From Sporodiniella umbellata (taxonomy: Eukaryota; Mucoromycota; Mucoromycetes; Mucorales; Rhizopodaceae), in the NCBI GenBank assembly GCA_025677835.1, contig JAIXMR010000115.1:22349-86348 (forward strand): a DNA stretch of 64,000 nucleotides. Reading direction: 5' to 3'. A model generated the notes under the pieces. That model made no database searches and had not been told where the DNA came from. It worked only from the letters and a program-made list of their open reading frames with translations. Positions 1 through 13,679 of the stretch are shown here, piece after piece. The position numbers and the translations under genes were made by a program. Within the stretch, counting starts at the first letter, position 1. Every line of letters starts with the position of its first letter.

Positions 1-3000
1 TTACGGTTGTCATGTAAAAGAATAAGAGAGTCTTGTCAAATAAGTCTTTTAGCCGCTCTTTTTTTTTTCTTAAAAAGGAAAAAAAATACATCTACACTGA
101 TGCTCTCAAGCTTTTACCTCATACGTATAAGCTCAAATAACGTTGGCCAGCGCATGAACAAACCCAACAAGTGTGAACATTCAGAGACTTCATGGATCGT
201 TGACCCTCGTATGGTAGCACTTACAAAGCACACCAAGGCGGAATCATAAATATATATGACTACACAGATTAACTAAATAAAGAGACAGACATTTACTACA
301 AAAGAATTGGGAGAGCGAAAGGCAAGAAAAAAAAAGTGTGTCTCGCTGTTGGGCTTTCAACAAATGATGATCAATGGTTATGTAGCAAAGACAAAGAAGG
401 AGGGCTTGTCAATAAAGAGTTGTCTATTTGTCTCAGACAGAAGCAAAGTGATTTCTGGAATGAATCCAGTACCTAAAATACAACGCTTTATCCACTTTAT
501 TGTAAATGCGTCACCGCGTTGTAGATATCCAAACGCTATCTTCTTTTGACAGCATTACTCATCTATGTAATACTTGATCAAAAGAGCTGCATTTTTTTCT
601 TTTTTTTTTTTTGTTAAACAGATCCTGGCTTTGCCTGTTTTAATTATTATCTAAACTGGTGATGCCCTTGACAAACGAAATCCGCAATAAGAACTGTTAC
701 GACACATATTGGACAGCCTATATTTAGGTTTAAGCCAGAGAACGGCTTACCTTATAAAACTGTCTTCAAAGATAGCTGCCACGTTGACGGTTTCAGAAAC
801 AAGATCGTTTGTACAAAACGAAATGAAACACTTTGCAAAAAATAAAGGGCCATGTTTTGTGCGACCAGGCAGTGTACGGGAGAAGGGGAAACCGGGAAAA
901 GACATGTATTCTTTCTAACAAAATCTACACAAGCCTATAGCAAGATCTTAAGACTCTATTCTGAAGAACACATGTCGTGCTATCTGACTGTTTTAAAAAA
1001 AAAGAGCTTCTAATCAGTGAAGAAAAAAGCATCGATACATTAATGTTCACTCTCGGTAAACCCCTCAATATGCCTAGACAGATTCTTTGTAGCCGATACG
1101 GATAAATGACTAATATCTAGAAGAGGAAATGTCGGAAAGACAAATTATAGATGGAAAAGGGTAATCTATATTTTTTCAAGGAATTCTCCAAGCACGATAA
1201 GAGCACCTTTTGTAAAATAGCGGAAGCCCAATCCTAATTTTCTCCTTAAAGCCGACAATCGCAAGAAAACTATCGGCTGGTTCAGCCCTTGTCCTGTACT
1301 CTGGCAAAACTCAACCTATACTACCGTTCTAGAGCAATGTGACTGACAAAAAAAAAAGGGCGTCCAGTGGCTATTGAAACTGGGCCTATAAGTAAGAGCG
1401 TCTTGTGACCAATAGGTTAAAGTATAAGCAAGCACAAAAAAAAAAAAAAAAAAAAAAAAGGAAAAGGAAAGGATGTTTAGACTTATTGGATATTGATAGT
1501 TGGAAGTAGTTTTCGGCGCAAACATCACGATAAGGCTTTTTTTAAAAAAATCCAATTATCTTTGTCCGACTACCTTTATTGGTTTACTTTTTTTTTTTTG
1601 GTAGAAATGCATCTATTTCTGGTACGACGGGTACCTTCTAATTAATAAAGTTAAGAACAGCAAGTCAAATACCAATGACTGCCATTTTAACAAAGTAGCT
1701 TTACAGACATTGCTTGTTTTAAGAATTGCTTCGCTAAGCAATCGTTGGAGTAGCAGTATTACTCTTGCTAGAAAGGAATGCTGTCCGTGAAGAATGATAG
1801 ATGTCCGTTCAACCTACAGCTTTAAACGCTTTTTCAAACGCAACTATCCTATTCTTTGTTTTGTATAAAAAAAAAGCCGTGCTTTAGTATAAACCAACTG
1901 TGATATATATAACAAAAGACTAGGATACTCTTTGCTGTTTACAACAAGAGCGTTGCAGCAATAGGTACCAAGCTACTTTATAGCATACGGCTAAAAATTA
2001 ACTTTAAGCAATCTGATCTCATATGGCCGGAGCAATTTTTGTACATAGACCTTGTAGAGAATACACATGTGGTAACAAATGATGTCAAAAGAGGCAGGGT
2101 GAAATTCTTAAAGGAAAACTCAACCTTTGCTTGTACCTCCTTTTTTTTTTTTGGATTCAACAAATAATCTTTGGCTAGAAAACGAATTCAACTTTGATAC
2201 AGCTAATGGCTGATTTACAATAAATATCTAAGCAAAACTTGATTGTTATTAGCATTTGTGTTGTATAATCAATATTTGGATCTCTTGAAAAAAGAATACA
2301 GTTCTTATTGTACTTTAATGTACCAAAAGTGCACTTCTTGAACACAACCTGACTTCTCTTTTACTTTTTGTATACTTTGAACTCAATTTTGCGTAAATTT
2401 GACATCAAGCCTTTATCATAGTACAGTCTTCAAAAGTACAATGGTTTTTTTTTTTTTTCTTTTCTACAAGTTTCTTCTTAAAACAAAGAGACATTCTGCT
2501 GTTTAAATATGAAAACAAGCCTTTTTGTCCCGACGATGTATTCACAAGAGATTGTTATGATTATTTGAACTTTCACCAGAAAAGGACAACAAACAATACG
2601 ATGTACAGCTGGCATCATCTGACAAATATCAACGTATTTAACTTTGAGCGTTTCTTTTGAATCGTTTATATACCTTTGAGTTTCAATTTTGGCAAAATGA
2701 GGGTGCCTTGAAGTTTTTTTTTTCTTTTTTTTTTTTTTTTGGAGTAACTGTACACGGTGGAACGCCCATAGAAATAAACTACCCAAAGCCAATCTCGAAA
2801 AAAGACCCCGACAGACTAAAAAAGGGAAATTTCGATTGTACCACTAAAAATGGTTTTGCGCAGTTTTCAACCTCCTCAGGTAATACAAGCTTTTCGAATA
2901 TCACGGCTCCATTTTTGCCCAAAAAAAAAAAAAAAAGGCAGGCCTTGGCTTTTAACAAGAGCTCATGCCGGTACAGACAAATAGTGTCTATGCTTTCTTT

Positions 3001-5079
3001 AGGGGGCATAGCGTTTTTTAAAAGGCTCTATTGTGAACCTATTCAAGACAATAGACAGCAAAGAAAAAAAAGAGCGAAAAGCCGGAACAGAAATCAAGCC
3101 AGCTGAATAATATAGCATCTTTTTTTAGTATATTCACCAATAGGTGGTCAATTTAAAATTACAAGTCAAAATAAAACAGCGTCCTGTTTTCACTATGAAT
3201 CTTTCCCGGAAGCAAATTGACTCTAAAAGTAGCTTTTTCGGTACAGAAATGAGCGCCTTGACTCCAGTGTGTTTGCCAGATACTGAGTATTCCATCAGCT
3301 AGAAAGTCCAGTCCCACTGTTGAAACAAGTTCAAAAACCTTTACTTAATTCGTTCATCGGGGATTTCGGCGGAGCGGTATTCTTGATGCAAAAAGCCACC
3401 AGTTGGAGTAGACAATGTGGTTGTAGTACAGATGGATTAGACGGTAAAAAAAAAAAAAAAAAAACAGTAAATTTAATGTTGCTGGCGTCTTAGAATGGTA
3501 AATAAAATCACAGACGTTCTTTAGAGTGTCATCTCTACTGTATTCGAGATTTTTATAGTTTTTTCTTTTTTTCTGACGGTGCTTTCATAACAACTACATC
3601 AGATCCATATCCCACAAGACCAGTTCGACTCCCAGTTGATGGAAAAATAGTCAGTCCAGAGGGCTTGCTCATGCTTCGGTTCGGATAGCTGTGGCCGATT
3701 GCATTTTTCTGCAAAGTCTGTCAAGATAAATTGGTCGTCTGTTCAATATCTGTGTATGTTGGCTACTGTGATAGAGGAACTCTAGGCTTTTCCCAAACAC
3801 TCTTTAGCAAGTCAAATACATTTTAAAGATACCAGCAAAACGTGTGTAGTTTTCTAATCGAAGTTTGAAGTTGTGGAGCATAGAGCCATCGCTGTGAATG
3901 CAACAAATACATTATCTGTGCACTTTTTTTTCTCTGGCTTAACATCACTGCGGTTTTTTTTTAGTTACTAGAGCGCTTGCCTTCAGTATGTTTCCTAACG
4001 TCTTTTTTTTTTTTTGTAGTTCTGAGTTATAGACAACAGGGAAGGCAAGATGTAGCTCAACCTTTGGAGGATTCAGGCTTTAAAATAAAACATAATTTCA
4101 TTTGTCTTTTTCTGTTTCACTTTAACATCGCGGCTAGGCAATTGTAAATCGTGGGATCTAGGAGCATGCTTCCTCAAGCTTTGTAGTGTAATGACTTGCT
4201 ATCAAACATTCGCTTGATACTGTGCTTATCCTTTTTATTTTATTTTTAGCAATTTTCAATCATTCCATTCTCTTGTTTTTTTTACTCATCTTGGCTACTT
4301 GAGCGTTGAGTTTCTCCAAGAGTCTTTCTAAAACATATATTTACTTGAACGATTAGAGTAACAAAAAAAAAAAAAAAGAAGGGCTATATAGCCTAGGTTT
4401 GACGATAAAGCAGTGCTTTGAAAGATATTGGTTGGTTTAAGATTTTGATAGACACAGCTTTTGACAATAAAAATTCAGTGTTGCAAATAGTCAATGTGGA
4501 TATTTATTTTGAAGCTTCAAACGATGCCCAATATCAACTTTTTCTGAAAAAGTATTACTTTTAGAGGGGTACAAATTTTAGAGTGACATTACGATACATA
4601 GAACAAAAGACCTATTGTTAAAGTATGAAGCGGTTCAAGCATATTTTCCTATATTCCTTTGTTGTACAGGGCTTGTTTTGTAAGCGCAACAAATACCTTT
4701 TTGGAGTATGTATCAATTTTAATAGTAAAGTGTCGCTGTTGTCTTTGATAAAAAAAAAGATATGACTGGTATGGTGTCAAACCCTTTTACTAAAAAAAAC
4801 AGCGCTATAAGTACTAATGGCCCAAGTGGGCTTTACTTGGACCCATATAAAATTTTGTTTTGAGAGCTATACTATCATTTAATAAAGAGAGAGCAAATTT
4901 CTCGAAAGATAGAATCTCACACCATTTCTTAGTTGGGCTCAATTCTTAGCCATTGTTAGAATTCTATCTGTATTTTCTAATTACAAATTCTTTACGTTTG
5001 GTCTTGGTATAAAAAGAACTCTAGTCTCTTGTTATTACAGTCATTGCCTCTCTTTTTTTTTTTTTTTTTGGCTAGTCCA
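1..5079. other. gene-poor AT-rich region
   Basis: No convincing gene is visible on either strand in about 5 kb. Open frames are short (under about 150 codons), lack recognisable domains, and several run through A or T homopolymers that translate as poly-Lys or poly-Phe. Homopolymers of 10-20 bases recur, for example near 1435-1460, 2440-2460, 2715-2740, 2921-2936 and 3447-3464. There is no obvious transposase or reverse transcriptase remnant. A TATA-like element at its right end belongs to the small gene that follows. It could contain a long noncoding transcript or heavily decayed repeats; nothing visible decides this. Confidence 0.5.
5008..5016 (+). promoter_or_regulatory. TATA box of the small secreted-protein gene
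   Basis: TATAAAAAG lies 64 bp upstream of the ATG at 5080, at a sensible distance for a core promoter. A T-run (about 5052-5069) sits between the box and the ATG. Confidence 0.5.
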
Positions 5080-5334
5080 ATGAAGTCTTTTATTGGCTAT
5101 ATGTTACTGTTTTTTATGACACTGTACGGCGCTGTGAGCTTACCGCTTCCTTCGGTCCATAGTTCAATTCTACCAGCCTCTCAAATAAATAAACGTAATT
5201 TGGAAGACGCTCTCAGAAGTTTCATTTTTGGTAAAGATCAAGGTATATCGATTGCTTCTATGAAATCAGGTATGGCTTTTGCTCCACATCTTGCTTTCAA
5301 TAAACCCGCTGCGGTCCATACTGCCAGTGTTTGA
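5080..5334 (+). CDS. small secreted protein with Kex2-type processing site
   Basis: Single-exon frame of 84 residues from the ATG at 5080. The open frame continues upstream only through a poly-Phe stretch encoded by a T-run, so the ATG is the better start. Residues 1-20 form a signal peptide (MKSF followed by a hydrophobic core, then AVS/LPLP). A short Ser/Pro-rich pro-segment follows, then a dibasic KR at residues 38-39, which fits Kex2 cleavage. That would release a peptide of about 45 residues without cysteines. A TATA element lies 64 bp upstream. No homologue is recognised. It could be a peptide precursor, a small secreted effector-like protein, or a chance frame; signal peptide, promoter and dibasic site together favour a real gene. 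Confidence 0.5.
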   Translation: MKSFIGYMLLFFMTLYGAVSLPLPSVHSSILPASQINKRNLEDALRSFIFGKDQGISIASMKSGMAFAPHLAFNKPAAVHTASV

Positions 5335-5417
5335 ATTTTTCTTTTTCTTTTATTGAAACAAACAATACATAAATACATAAGAAAAAAAAAAGGGGGGGCT
5401 TTTGCTCTCTTTCTTTT

Positions 5418-6156
5418 TTACGCCTTTTGTACATCTTTTTTTGCTCGACAAGAGACGAAATCGAAAACAAGATGCATTGGAAAGAACCTTGTATGCTCTG
5501 GAACATAATGACTGTATACAATGTTTCTTTGGTTGTCAACAACGTGCATGGAGCGTGTTACTTTAAAGGTGGTCAAGTCAATTGATTTAAAGGCGACCGA
5601 CAGGAGTCTATTGGTAGAATCGGATACCAAAATAAAAGAGGGCTGGAAGCCTAGACTTTCGCTTGTGTAATTTGGAGTCGCATAAGCAAAATGAACGTTG
5701 GGTCGATCATGTGTGACAACTACCACTAAAGCTTTGTATTCTTTCAGTTTCGCACAATTTTCTCTAAATCAAAGGGTAAGCATAAAAAAAATATATATAT
5801 ATATATACTGATAGCATGCTTACTCTATCTGAAAAAGATCTTGTTTGGACTGAAAAGTACTAGAATAAGACGTTACCAAAAAAAAAAAAAAAGAAAAAAA
5901 AAGAATTTATTGTCGTATTTTAAGTTTACAAATCATAACCACAGAAAAACACGACAATATAATCTGCTTTTGATGAAAGTAATAATTCCTCGAATAAATT
6001 CATTTCGTATATGGATCCTCGATAAAACACATGCGTTTGAACGTTAGGTATTGTGGTATTGAGGTTCATACTCTTGGTGGGTGTGGGACTGACAGCATCC
6101 TGAGTTAAAGACAGATCTCTCACCCGTTTAGCTAAATTCGCTTCACTCTCTACCAT
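5418..6156 (-). CDS. peroxiredoxin-like (AhpC/TSA-fold) protein lacking the usual active-site Cys
   Basis: Three exons fit: 5930..6156, 5824..5859 and 5418..5763, with introns 5860-5929 and 5764-5823 (the latter holding an AT repeat). The spliced frame gives 202 residues. The order of elements matches the thioredoxin/peroxiredoxin fold: a YIVVFF strand, the loop that normally carries the peroxidatic Cys, a helix, a LVVVVTHD strand, an FILVSD strand, and RSMHVVDNQRNIVYSHYV resembling the late strand pair of AhpC/PRXL2 proteins. Where family members have a (G)CPxC-type motif, this protein reads CGYDFTFQSK, so the canonical Cys-Pro-x-Cys is absent. Family assignment is by pattern only. The gene follows UBA2 on the same strand with 140 bp between the UBA2 stop and this ATG. 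Confidence 0.6.
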
Positions 6157-6296
6157 CTTGAAGCTACTTGGTATGATTAAAAGAAAAGAAAAGAACGTAT
6201 ATATATATAAAAGGCTATCTTTTTCTAGTTTTTTAATACAAGCTAGTTTATCACTTTGTATATATATATATAGCTGGATATTGTTTATACAATGAA

Positions 6297-8782
6297 TCAA
6301 TCCAACAATACCAAGTCATTGTCGTCCTCTAATAGAACAATCTCGTCTTGAGTTTCGTTGTGGGTTATCTTTGGTTTTTTGGCAACACCCAGGTCTTCTT
6401 TTAAGGAAGGCCTGCGCTTTTTGATGTGTTTTGGAGCCGGAATAGGGTTCGTTAAACAAACCAGGTCCTCTTGTGGATGACTAATGGTACGGTTTAGTAT
6501 GGCGGACATCTACCATTCTTATTCTTACCTTGTCTCCAAGATGAGATCAAGATCATTGTGATCCCCTTGACTGATACGTAGGATAGATCCCGAGTCTAGT
6601 TTGATATCCTCCAAGGTTGAATCCAGGTTATCATCAAAGTCTAAATCATAAATCATCCTGATAGATTATTGAGTGATACTGCATGTAGACGAAGTATTTA
6701 CCTGTTGCCTTCCATAATGACTACGTCTTCTTCGGACATACCCGCGCCTCCTTTTTCAGTAGATGCTAGAGCTATTTTTTGAAGTATATGGTTTAATGTC
6801 GTCTTTTTAAAGTTGACCTTGACATGAAGAACCCTTGAGTTACATACACCACAATCTGGGTTGGGTTCTGAATTTGCTTCTTGAACAAGACGTGATTCAT
6901 TGGTGAGATAAATCTACAAAAAAAAAAAAAAAAAAAAAAAAAAGTGGGATACTTTTTAATAAATGCTTCTGTTCTCTTTTCTCTCTCTTTTAATGGTTTG
7001 TTTCACACCTATTCATTTTTTTTTTTTTTTTTACTTACCCGCTTATTGTTTTGAATATCGCCACGAAGGACACCCAAGGCTTTCATGATAGCCACACCAG
7101 CAATAACGGCATTTGTAGTAGCGATTGCAGGAATAATATTACCTGCCATAGCTATATATATATATATATATATATACAAGCAACATAAGTAAGGACAGAA
7201 AAAGTTTGAAATGATAGTTTTACATTTGACATCAAATAAGCTTTTGGTGGTGATATTGAATAGATGCGCTCTTAAATTCGAAGTGGCAGTGACAAATTCA
7301 ATAGCGTCTTCATCATCTTTATCAAAAGAGAGTACTGCAGTTGAATTCTGCTTTTTCAATTGTAAAGACCTATCGGACAACTTTACAGCACTGATAAAGT
7401 GTTTGAGTTAGTTTGTTTAACAAGGTATAGATGGACGAGACTACTATCGCATTTTATGATACGGACTGTACAAAAAGATACGACATTGGTTTTGGAAAAC
7501 CGTATGGATATTTACCTTTGTTTGAAGGCTAAAAAATTTTCTGTTAAATCCCAAACTTTTTGATCCGGCAGTCCTTGTATTTCTGTTTCTGTCACATTCT
7601 GTTTTTCGCAAAGTGTTTTTTCCAAGTCATCAAAAGTCAAGGGTGTAGGTTTCGCACGAGTTTTCCACATGGATTCCATAGAGAGCAACCGACAGATATC
7701 TGTATTAAAGACTTTGTCGAATACTTTTTTAGCATAATCGGGCGATCCAGCCGATGCTTTAATATCTTTTAATTCTTCTGCTTCTCTTGCAAGCGCCTCT
7801 AATTCTTTTGCTGGATTCGACCCCTAAAAAGTCAGCTATGTCACTCTATAAAGAAGGGCTCTCCTATACCATTTTCTTCAGTGATTTCTGACTGAAGAAG
7901 GTCTTCATCTCCTGAGTCTCCAAACAGTTGACTGTAGATGAGTATGTATAGGGAGATGTATCAATTCGAAAGGTTCATATACATTCTATGTGTTTACCCA
8001 AACAAGTAATTTTTAGCCCAGACGATACAATGAATAGGAGCACTTGGTGTACTTCGAATGGTGCATACAGGGTATGTGGTGGGTGTTGGTTTCGGTTGGC
8101 AGTCAAAACATTCGACTTGATCCTTTTTGATAACATAGGCCTGACCCAGATAACCTTGTGTACCCGATTCAATCAATGGAATATCAGCCGCCAGACACAT
8201 GGCATTGACATGTCTACGAGCCTCTATCAAACTAACCGTCAAAAGGGAGTTTTTTTTCTCCCAACTTATATATATATATATATATATATATATACCGAGA
8301 TTATCCAAAGCGTTCAATACCACAGTGAATTGTTTGTACCACTGTATATCGAATTGACTGTCTTTGATATTGGCTTGAAAAGATTGAATGTTGACAGAGT
8401 CATTAAACTTGAGGGCTGATTCTTTTGCTACCTAGAGACATGGTTTGTTTATTTTATTTTTTTTTAGTCACTTTCACAGTTCAGAATTACGTGAGCTTTT
8501 GATTTCTTGACGTGTTGTTTTTGAAATAGAAATTGTCGGTTCAAGTTGGAAATGTCAATTGTATCTAAATCAATCTATTCTCATAAAGAAAGAGGTGAGT
8601 GAAGCCAATCACGTGTATGTGTGTTTTACCACTTGGATTGTTTTAAAGCCTGACATGACAAGGTTTTTTAATAGCTCACAGCCGATGCCTCCAGCACCTA
8701 CCAAGAGAACCTTGCTTTCGGTTACTTTCTTAAAGAGTTCTTTACCAAAAACAAGTTGATTGTAAGTGTCGCGTTGATGCAT
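6297..8782 (-). CDS. UBA2: SUMO-activating enzyme E1 catalytic subunit Uba2
   Basis: Catalytic half of the heterodimeric SUMO E1 (with Aos1). It adenylates SUMO and carries it as a thioester before transfer to Ubc9, mainly in the nucleus. It is a multi-exon gene. The N-terminus has the nucleotide-binding glycine motif [13 protein letters not shown], then [16 protein letters not shown] and LNALDN. The catalytic Cys motif [20 protein letters not shown] is intact, and Zn-binding pairs are present (CFDCQPKP; later CGVC). Next come [17 protein letters not shown], a ubiquitin-like domain and a basic nuclear-localisation stretch (KKRR). The tail ends [15 protein letters not shown], resembling SUMO-interacting motifs. 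Introns hold long A/T runs and TA repeats (7145-7178, 8265-8295). It is divergent from LETM1 with 169 bp between starts. Confidence 0.93.
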
Positions 8783-8951
8783 ACTATTTTAATCGAAAAA
8801 AAAAAAAAAAAAAAAAAAAAAGGAAAGCATAAAACCAGCTCAATGACGAGCGTAGTCAATTCAAGTGCAAATTTCCAAAGTCACAATCCATTCCCCTCTC
8901 TCTCTCCCCCCTTTTTTTTTCTTTTTTTTTTTTTTATAGCCTAGAGAGAGT
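8783..8951. promoter_or_regulatory. divergent promoter between UBA2 and LETM1
   Basis: Only 169 bp separate the UBA2 ATG (minus strand) and the LETM1 ATG (plus strand), so both must be driven from here. It contains an A-run of about 24 bases near 8797-8821 and a CT/T-rich run at 8896-8936. Such poly(dA:dT) tracts commonly exclude nucleosomes in fungi. No specific factor site is recognised. Confidence 0.5.
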
Positions 8952-10364
<1,413 letters not shown>

Positions 10365-10373
10365 ATAAATAAA

Positions 10374-10426
<53 letters not shown>
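10374..10426. repeat. (TAG)n microsatellite
   Basis: About 17 perfect copies of the trinucleotide TAG, followed by a degenerate AAT/ATT-rich stretch to about 10457. It lies in the 143-bp gap between the convergent ends of LETM1 and the Na+/H+ antiporter, so it is probably in one or both 3' UTRs. Confidence 0.95.
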
Positions 10427-10507
10427 ATAATCACAATAATATTAATATTAATAATAGATCGTTCGGGAGGGTGTACTTTATAAAAAGAAAATGAAAAGGA
10501 GAGAATT

Positions 10508-12781
10508 CTAGGTGTCTTTTGGAGAGGACGGGTTTTCTTTTTCGATGGCAGTCTGCAATTCTTTTACTTTTTCTTTGACTTGATGGGTCCAGTCTGGGTG
10601 AGATTTGTCAAAGACGGTTTGTGAGGCGGCATCGTTCTTGTTCTCGATCACCACATGATGCACTTCGTTCCAGACTTCAATTTCTGGGCTGAGATGGGAC
10701 ACGCCGAGATCGACCTGATCCGGTGTGGTGTTGTGATGATGTGCAAAGAGGTGAGAAAGCGTATGGGTAGCGTCGGTGGGCAGTTCCTGAGCAGGCGATT
10801 CTTGAAGAGGCGGGTCTTCTTTGGGGTGATTTCGACGAAAGAGGTTGCGTAAGCCGCTGGGGGTTTCTTCTGGACGTTTGGGCTCAGTGGACTGACTGGC
10901 GCGTGGATTGACGGGTTCCAAGAAGCGGATGCTCTGAGGCTCTCCTGGGCGAGGGGAGACGTTATTTTCTTCATCGGGCAAGAAATCTTCCTCTTCTGCC
11001 AGGCCCTCCTCCAGGGCATGCTGTTGCTGATAGGTATTGAGAAGGGTGTTTCGCTTAAGCTGTGACATGGTTTTGTTCTCATCCATAGGCGGGGTACCCA
11101 GGTTCTCTTCACTCTTTCTGCCAAAGCTGATCTGCTGACCAAACTGGAGTTTGGGCAAACGTAGCACCTGACCGCTGCCGGTACTGGCGATGGAGAGGGT
11201 ACGTGTACGGATACGGTTTCCGATTTTGAAGAGCGGAATGGTCGTACCGTGCACGAGAGTGGAGGCGAGCACGATAAAGAGCACGACAGGGCTGATGAGC
11301 TCAATGGCTACAGGCGGCACGGCCTCTTCCTTGTAGACTTCTTTGAGCTGCTCTTTTGCCACCGTCGACAGAAAGACGGCACCCACACCCATAGGGCCAA
11401 ACCAGCCACTAAAGACCGCTTCACGGTAAGTCTTCAAGGCTGGCATGACCGGCTTGAGAATGATAAGAATAGGCAGGCGTCGAAAGAGTAGGATCAGGAT
11501 GGCAATGACCACCAACCGCCAGGGCGCTAAACCCAACGCGGCATTGCCAAAGTCCGACCAAGGCTAAAACACGAGGGTAAGACACAGAAGAGGGGGGGGG
11601 GAGAAGGGGAGCGGACTTACGATGATGGCACCAATGTAGATAAAGACGGCAAGGTTCAACATCATATCAATCACATCCTGAAAATGGGCTTCTTCGGTTT
11701 CTTGTCTGAACCAATCATCCCAGGAAAAGGCATTACCGGCCACGAAGCAGGCCAGAAGATCGTCGCTTCCCGAAAAACCCGTCATGCTCATCAAAAAGAG
11801 CTATTGTTTGTTAATGTCATGTGACACAAGCAGGGCCTACTTACCGCAAGCGCAATGGCAAAGCACAGAAAAGAAGGTTTGTCGATAAAATGGCTATAGA
11901 AAAGCTGAGTTCACGACGTATGGAGCGTCATCCTACTTACTTTCTCTCGGACCATTGAAGGATGATTCTGGCAATATAGCCCACCACGAGCCCAATCACA
12001 CACGATAACAGGATTTGAAACAGACAGGTCAAATAGATCCATTTTCCGATCGCAGCACCGACGCTTTTCTCAGAAATCAGAAAAAGCGCCAGGAAAAGAA
12101 AGGGAAAGCCCATGCCGTCATTGGCCCCACTAAAAAGGTATTAGGGACCTGCAAACGTGATCTTTCACTTGCCTTTCTGCGGAAAGTGCATTTCGAATAT
12201 GGGCTGGAACATGTTTTTCAGCAAAACGGCCCTTGACGACCGAGTTGGCCAGAATCTATGGTCCTGTTGAATACGTTTTACCGTTCTATTGACACTTACT
12301 GGATCCGTCGGACACACACAGGCTGCGATGACTAAGGCTTGAAGCTTTGAAAGGGATAAGATAAGCGCTTGGGAGAGGGAAAAAAGAGACTTACATAATC
12401 GATAGGTGCAATCAACCACCAAATGAAAAGGCCGCTTACTAACCACATAAAGATCATAATAGGCACCAACAACATGAACATCGTCAGCCATTCTTTCTTC
12501 ATGTAGTGTCTAACAACAGAAAAGGTTTAGTCTACTGTTCCGCTTGCTTCCATGTTTACTTGGGTAGTTCAATGCCTACAGCCATAACCTATTCAAAACA
12601 AAGAACGTCAATCCAATCATCCTTTCAGAGCTTTCTTTACTTGAATCGCAAGAATACAACGGGTTAATTCCTTGGTGATCTCATCGTGATCTTGCCATGA
12701 CAGTGGACTGAAGCCGTTGGAGACTAAAGGACCGGCGATAATTCCTACAATTAATGCTACAACTAGATAGAGCACAAAGTG

Positions 12782-12816
<35 letters not shown>

Positions 12817-12976
12817 AGGGAGGAAACACTAGGCTTTCATATGTACATGCTTCGGATAAAAAACATCTTTCCTTGATAAACATCGACACATAACCAAAAA
12901 TCAATATAAAACCACTCAGAATGGCAATGGCAATAGTGAATGTCGAGAATTCACCAGGTATAATGTGTAAAGCCAT
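10508..12976 (-). CDS. NHA1: plasma-membrane Na+(K+)/H+ antiporter, Nha1/Sod2 type
   Basis: Multi-exon gene for a fungal alkali cation/proton antiporter that exports Na+ or K+ in exchange for H+. The ATG is at 12976. The N-terminal MALHIIPGEFSTF-type segment and hydrophobic helices match the family. Diagnostic motifs are CPTDPVLANSVVKGRFAEKHVP, FPFLFLALF and SGSDDLLACFVAGNAFSWDD; the paired Asp in the last is essential in characterised Nha1 proteins. A membrane segment ending FGPMGVGAVFLSTV precedes a hydrophilic cytoplasmic tail of over 200 residues, rich in acidic and Ser/Pro residues, as in fungal rather than bacterial members. Introns are short; one contains an A-run of 28 (near 12786-12813). 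Confidence 0.92.
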
Positions 12977-13230
12977 TGACAGTTTATTTCTAAAGTAGAT
13001 ATAAAAAACAAAGCAAAATCAAAAAAAAAAAAAAAAAAAAAAAAAAGATGGGATATCAAAATAGAAACAAAAGAAACAAAAAAGACGTAATTCAAAAGTC
13101 AGAAAAAAAAAAAAAAAATGAGAGGTAGCACAGGGATAAGGTAGCGGGGGTGTCACTAGGGGGCTAAACGGCGTCGGGATGTTGTCAATGAAAGGGAGAG
13201 TCACGTGAAAGCCCCAAGGTGGGAAAAAAA

Positions 13231-13679
13231 TCAAAGCCAGCCGAGAGCAGCGTTCTCCTGAAAAAACGTCAGCGGAGGAAAGCACCAAAAGATGGGGTCT
13301 GACCAAGGCAGGTCGATCAATTGACGCTGAACGTAATACCTTGTGCCTGGCATACGTAGATGTACTTGAGCCACACCAAAGTAGATGCGAGCCGGTTGAT
13401 GAAGATGGGAATCATACAGAGTGATGTAGTGGCTGGTAGGTTTCTTTTCGCGTTCGTTGTACGCTTTTTCAATCAAGGCATGATTGGCTTCATCAAACTC
13501 GGTAAAAAAGGTATTTTCGAGTAAAAAGCCCCATACGATCTGTTTTCCTGTCATTGGCTCGAGAATCATTGTTTTTGAAAGGAAAGAAGAAAAAAAAAAA
13601 AAAAAAAAAAAAAAAAAGAAAGGGTTAAATACTTTTTCTTGACAAAGGTCATCGACCGCCTCGATAGGGCTGACGATCC
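13231..13679 (-). CDS. WWE-domain-like protein (5' end unresolved)
   Basis: The terminal frame (13231-13569) encodes about 112 residues. It has the layout of a WWE domain: a Trp near the start (IVWGFLLENTF), FDEANHALIEKAYNERE, a SHYITLYD strand, RIYFGVAQVHL and a final YYVQRQLI. WWE domains bind poly- or mono-ADP-ribose or act in ubiquitin ligases. A CT-rich tract and TTTAG acceptor just upstream mark another exon at 13633..13679 that reads in phase (IVSPIEAVDDLCQEK) and splices across the T-run to an acceptor inside the apparent N-terminus. Further 5' exon(s) may lie up to about 13860. The true ATG is therefore uncertain. The gene is divergent from the aminotransferase. Confidence 0.5.

Noticed and set aside
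2657..3106. Plus-strand frame of about 149 codons in the gene-poor block
   Set aside because: It starts at a non-ATG codon, has poly-Phe and poly-Lys from homopolymers, and shows no domain.
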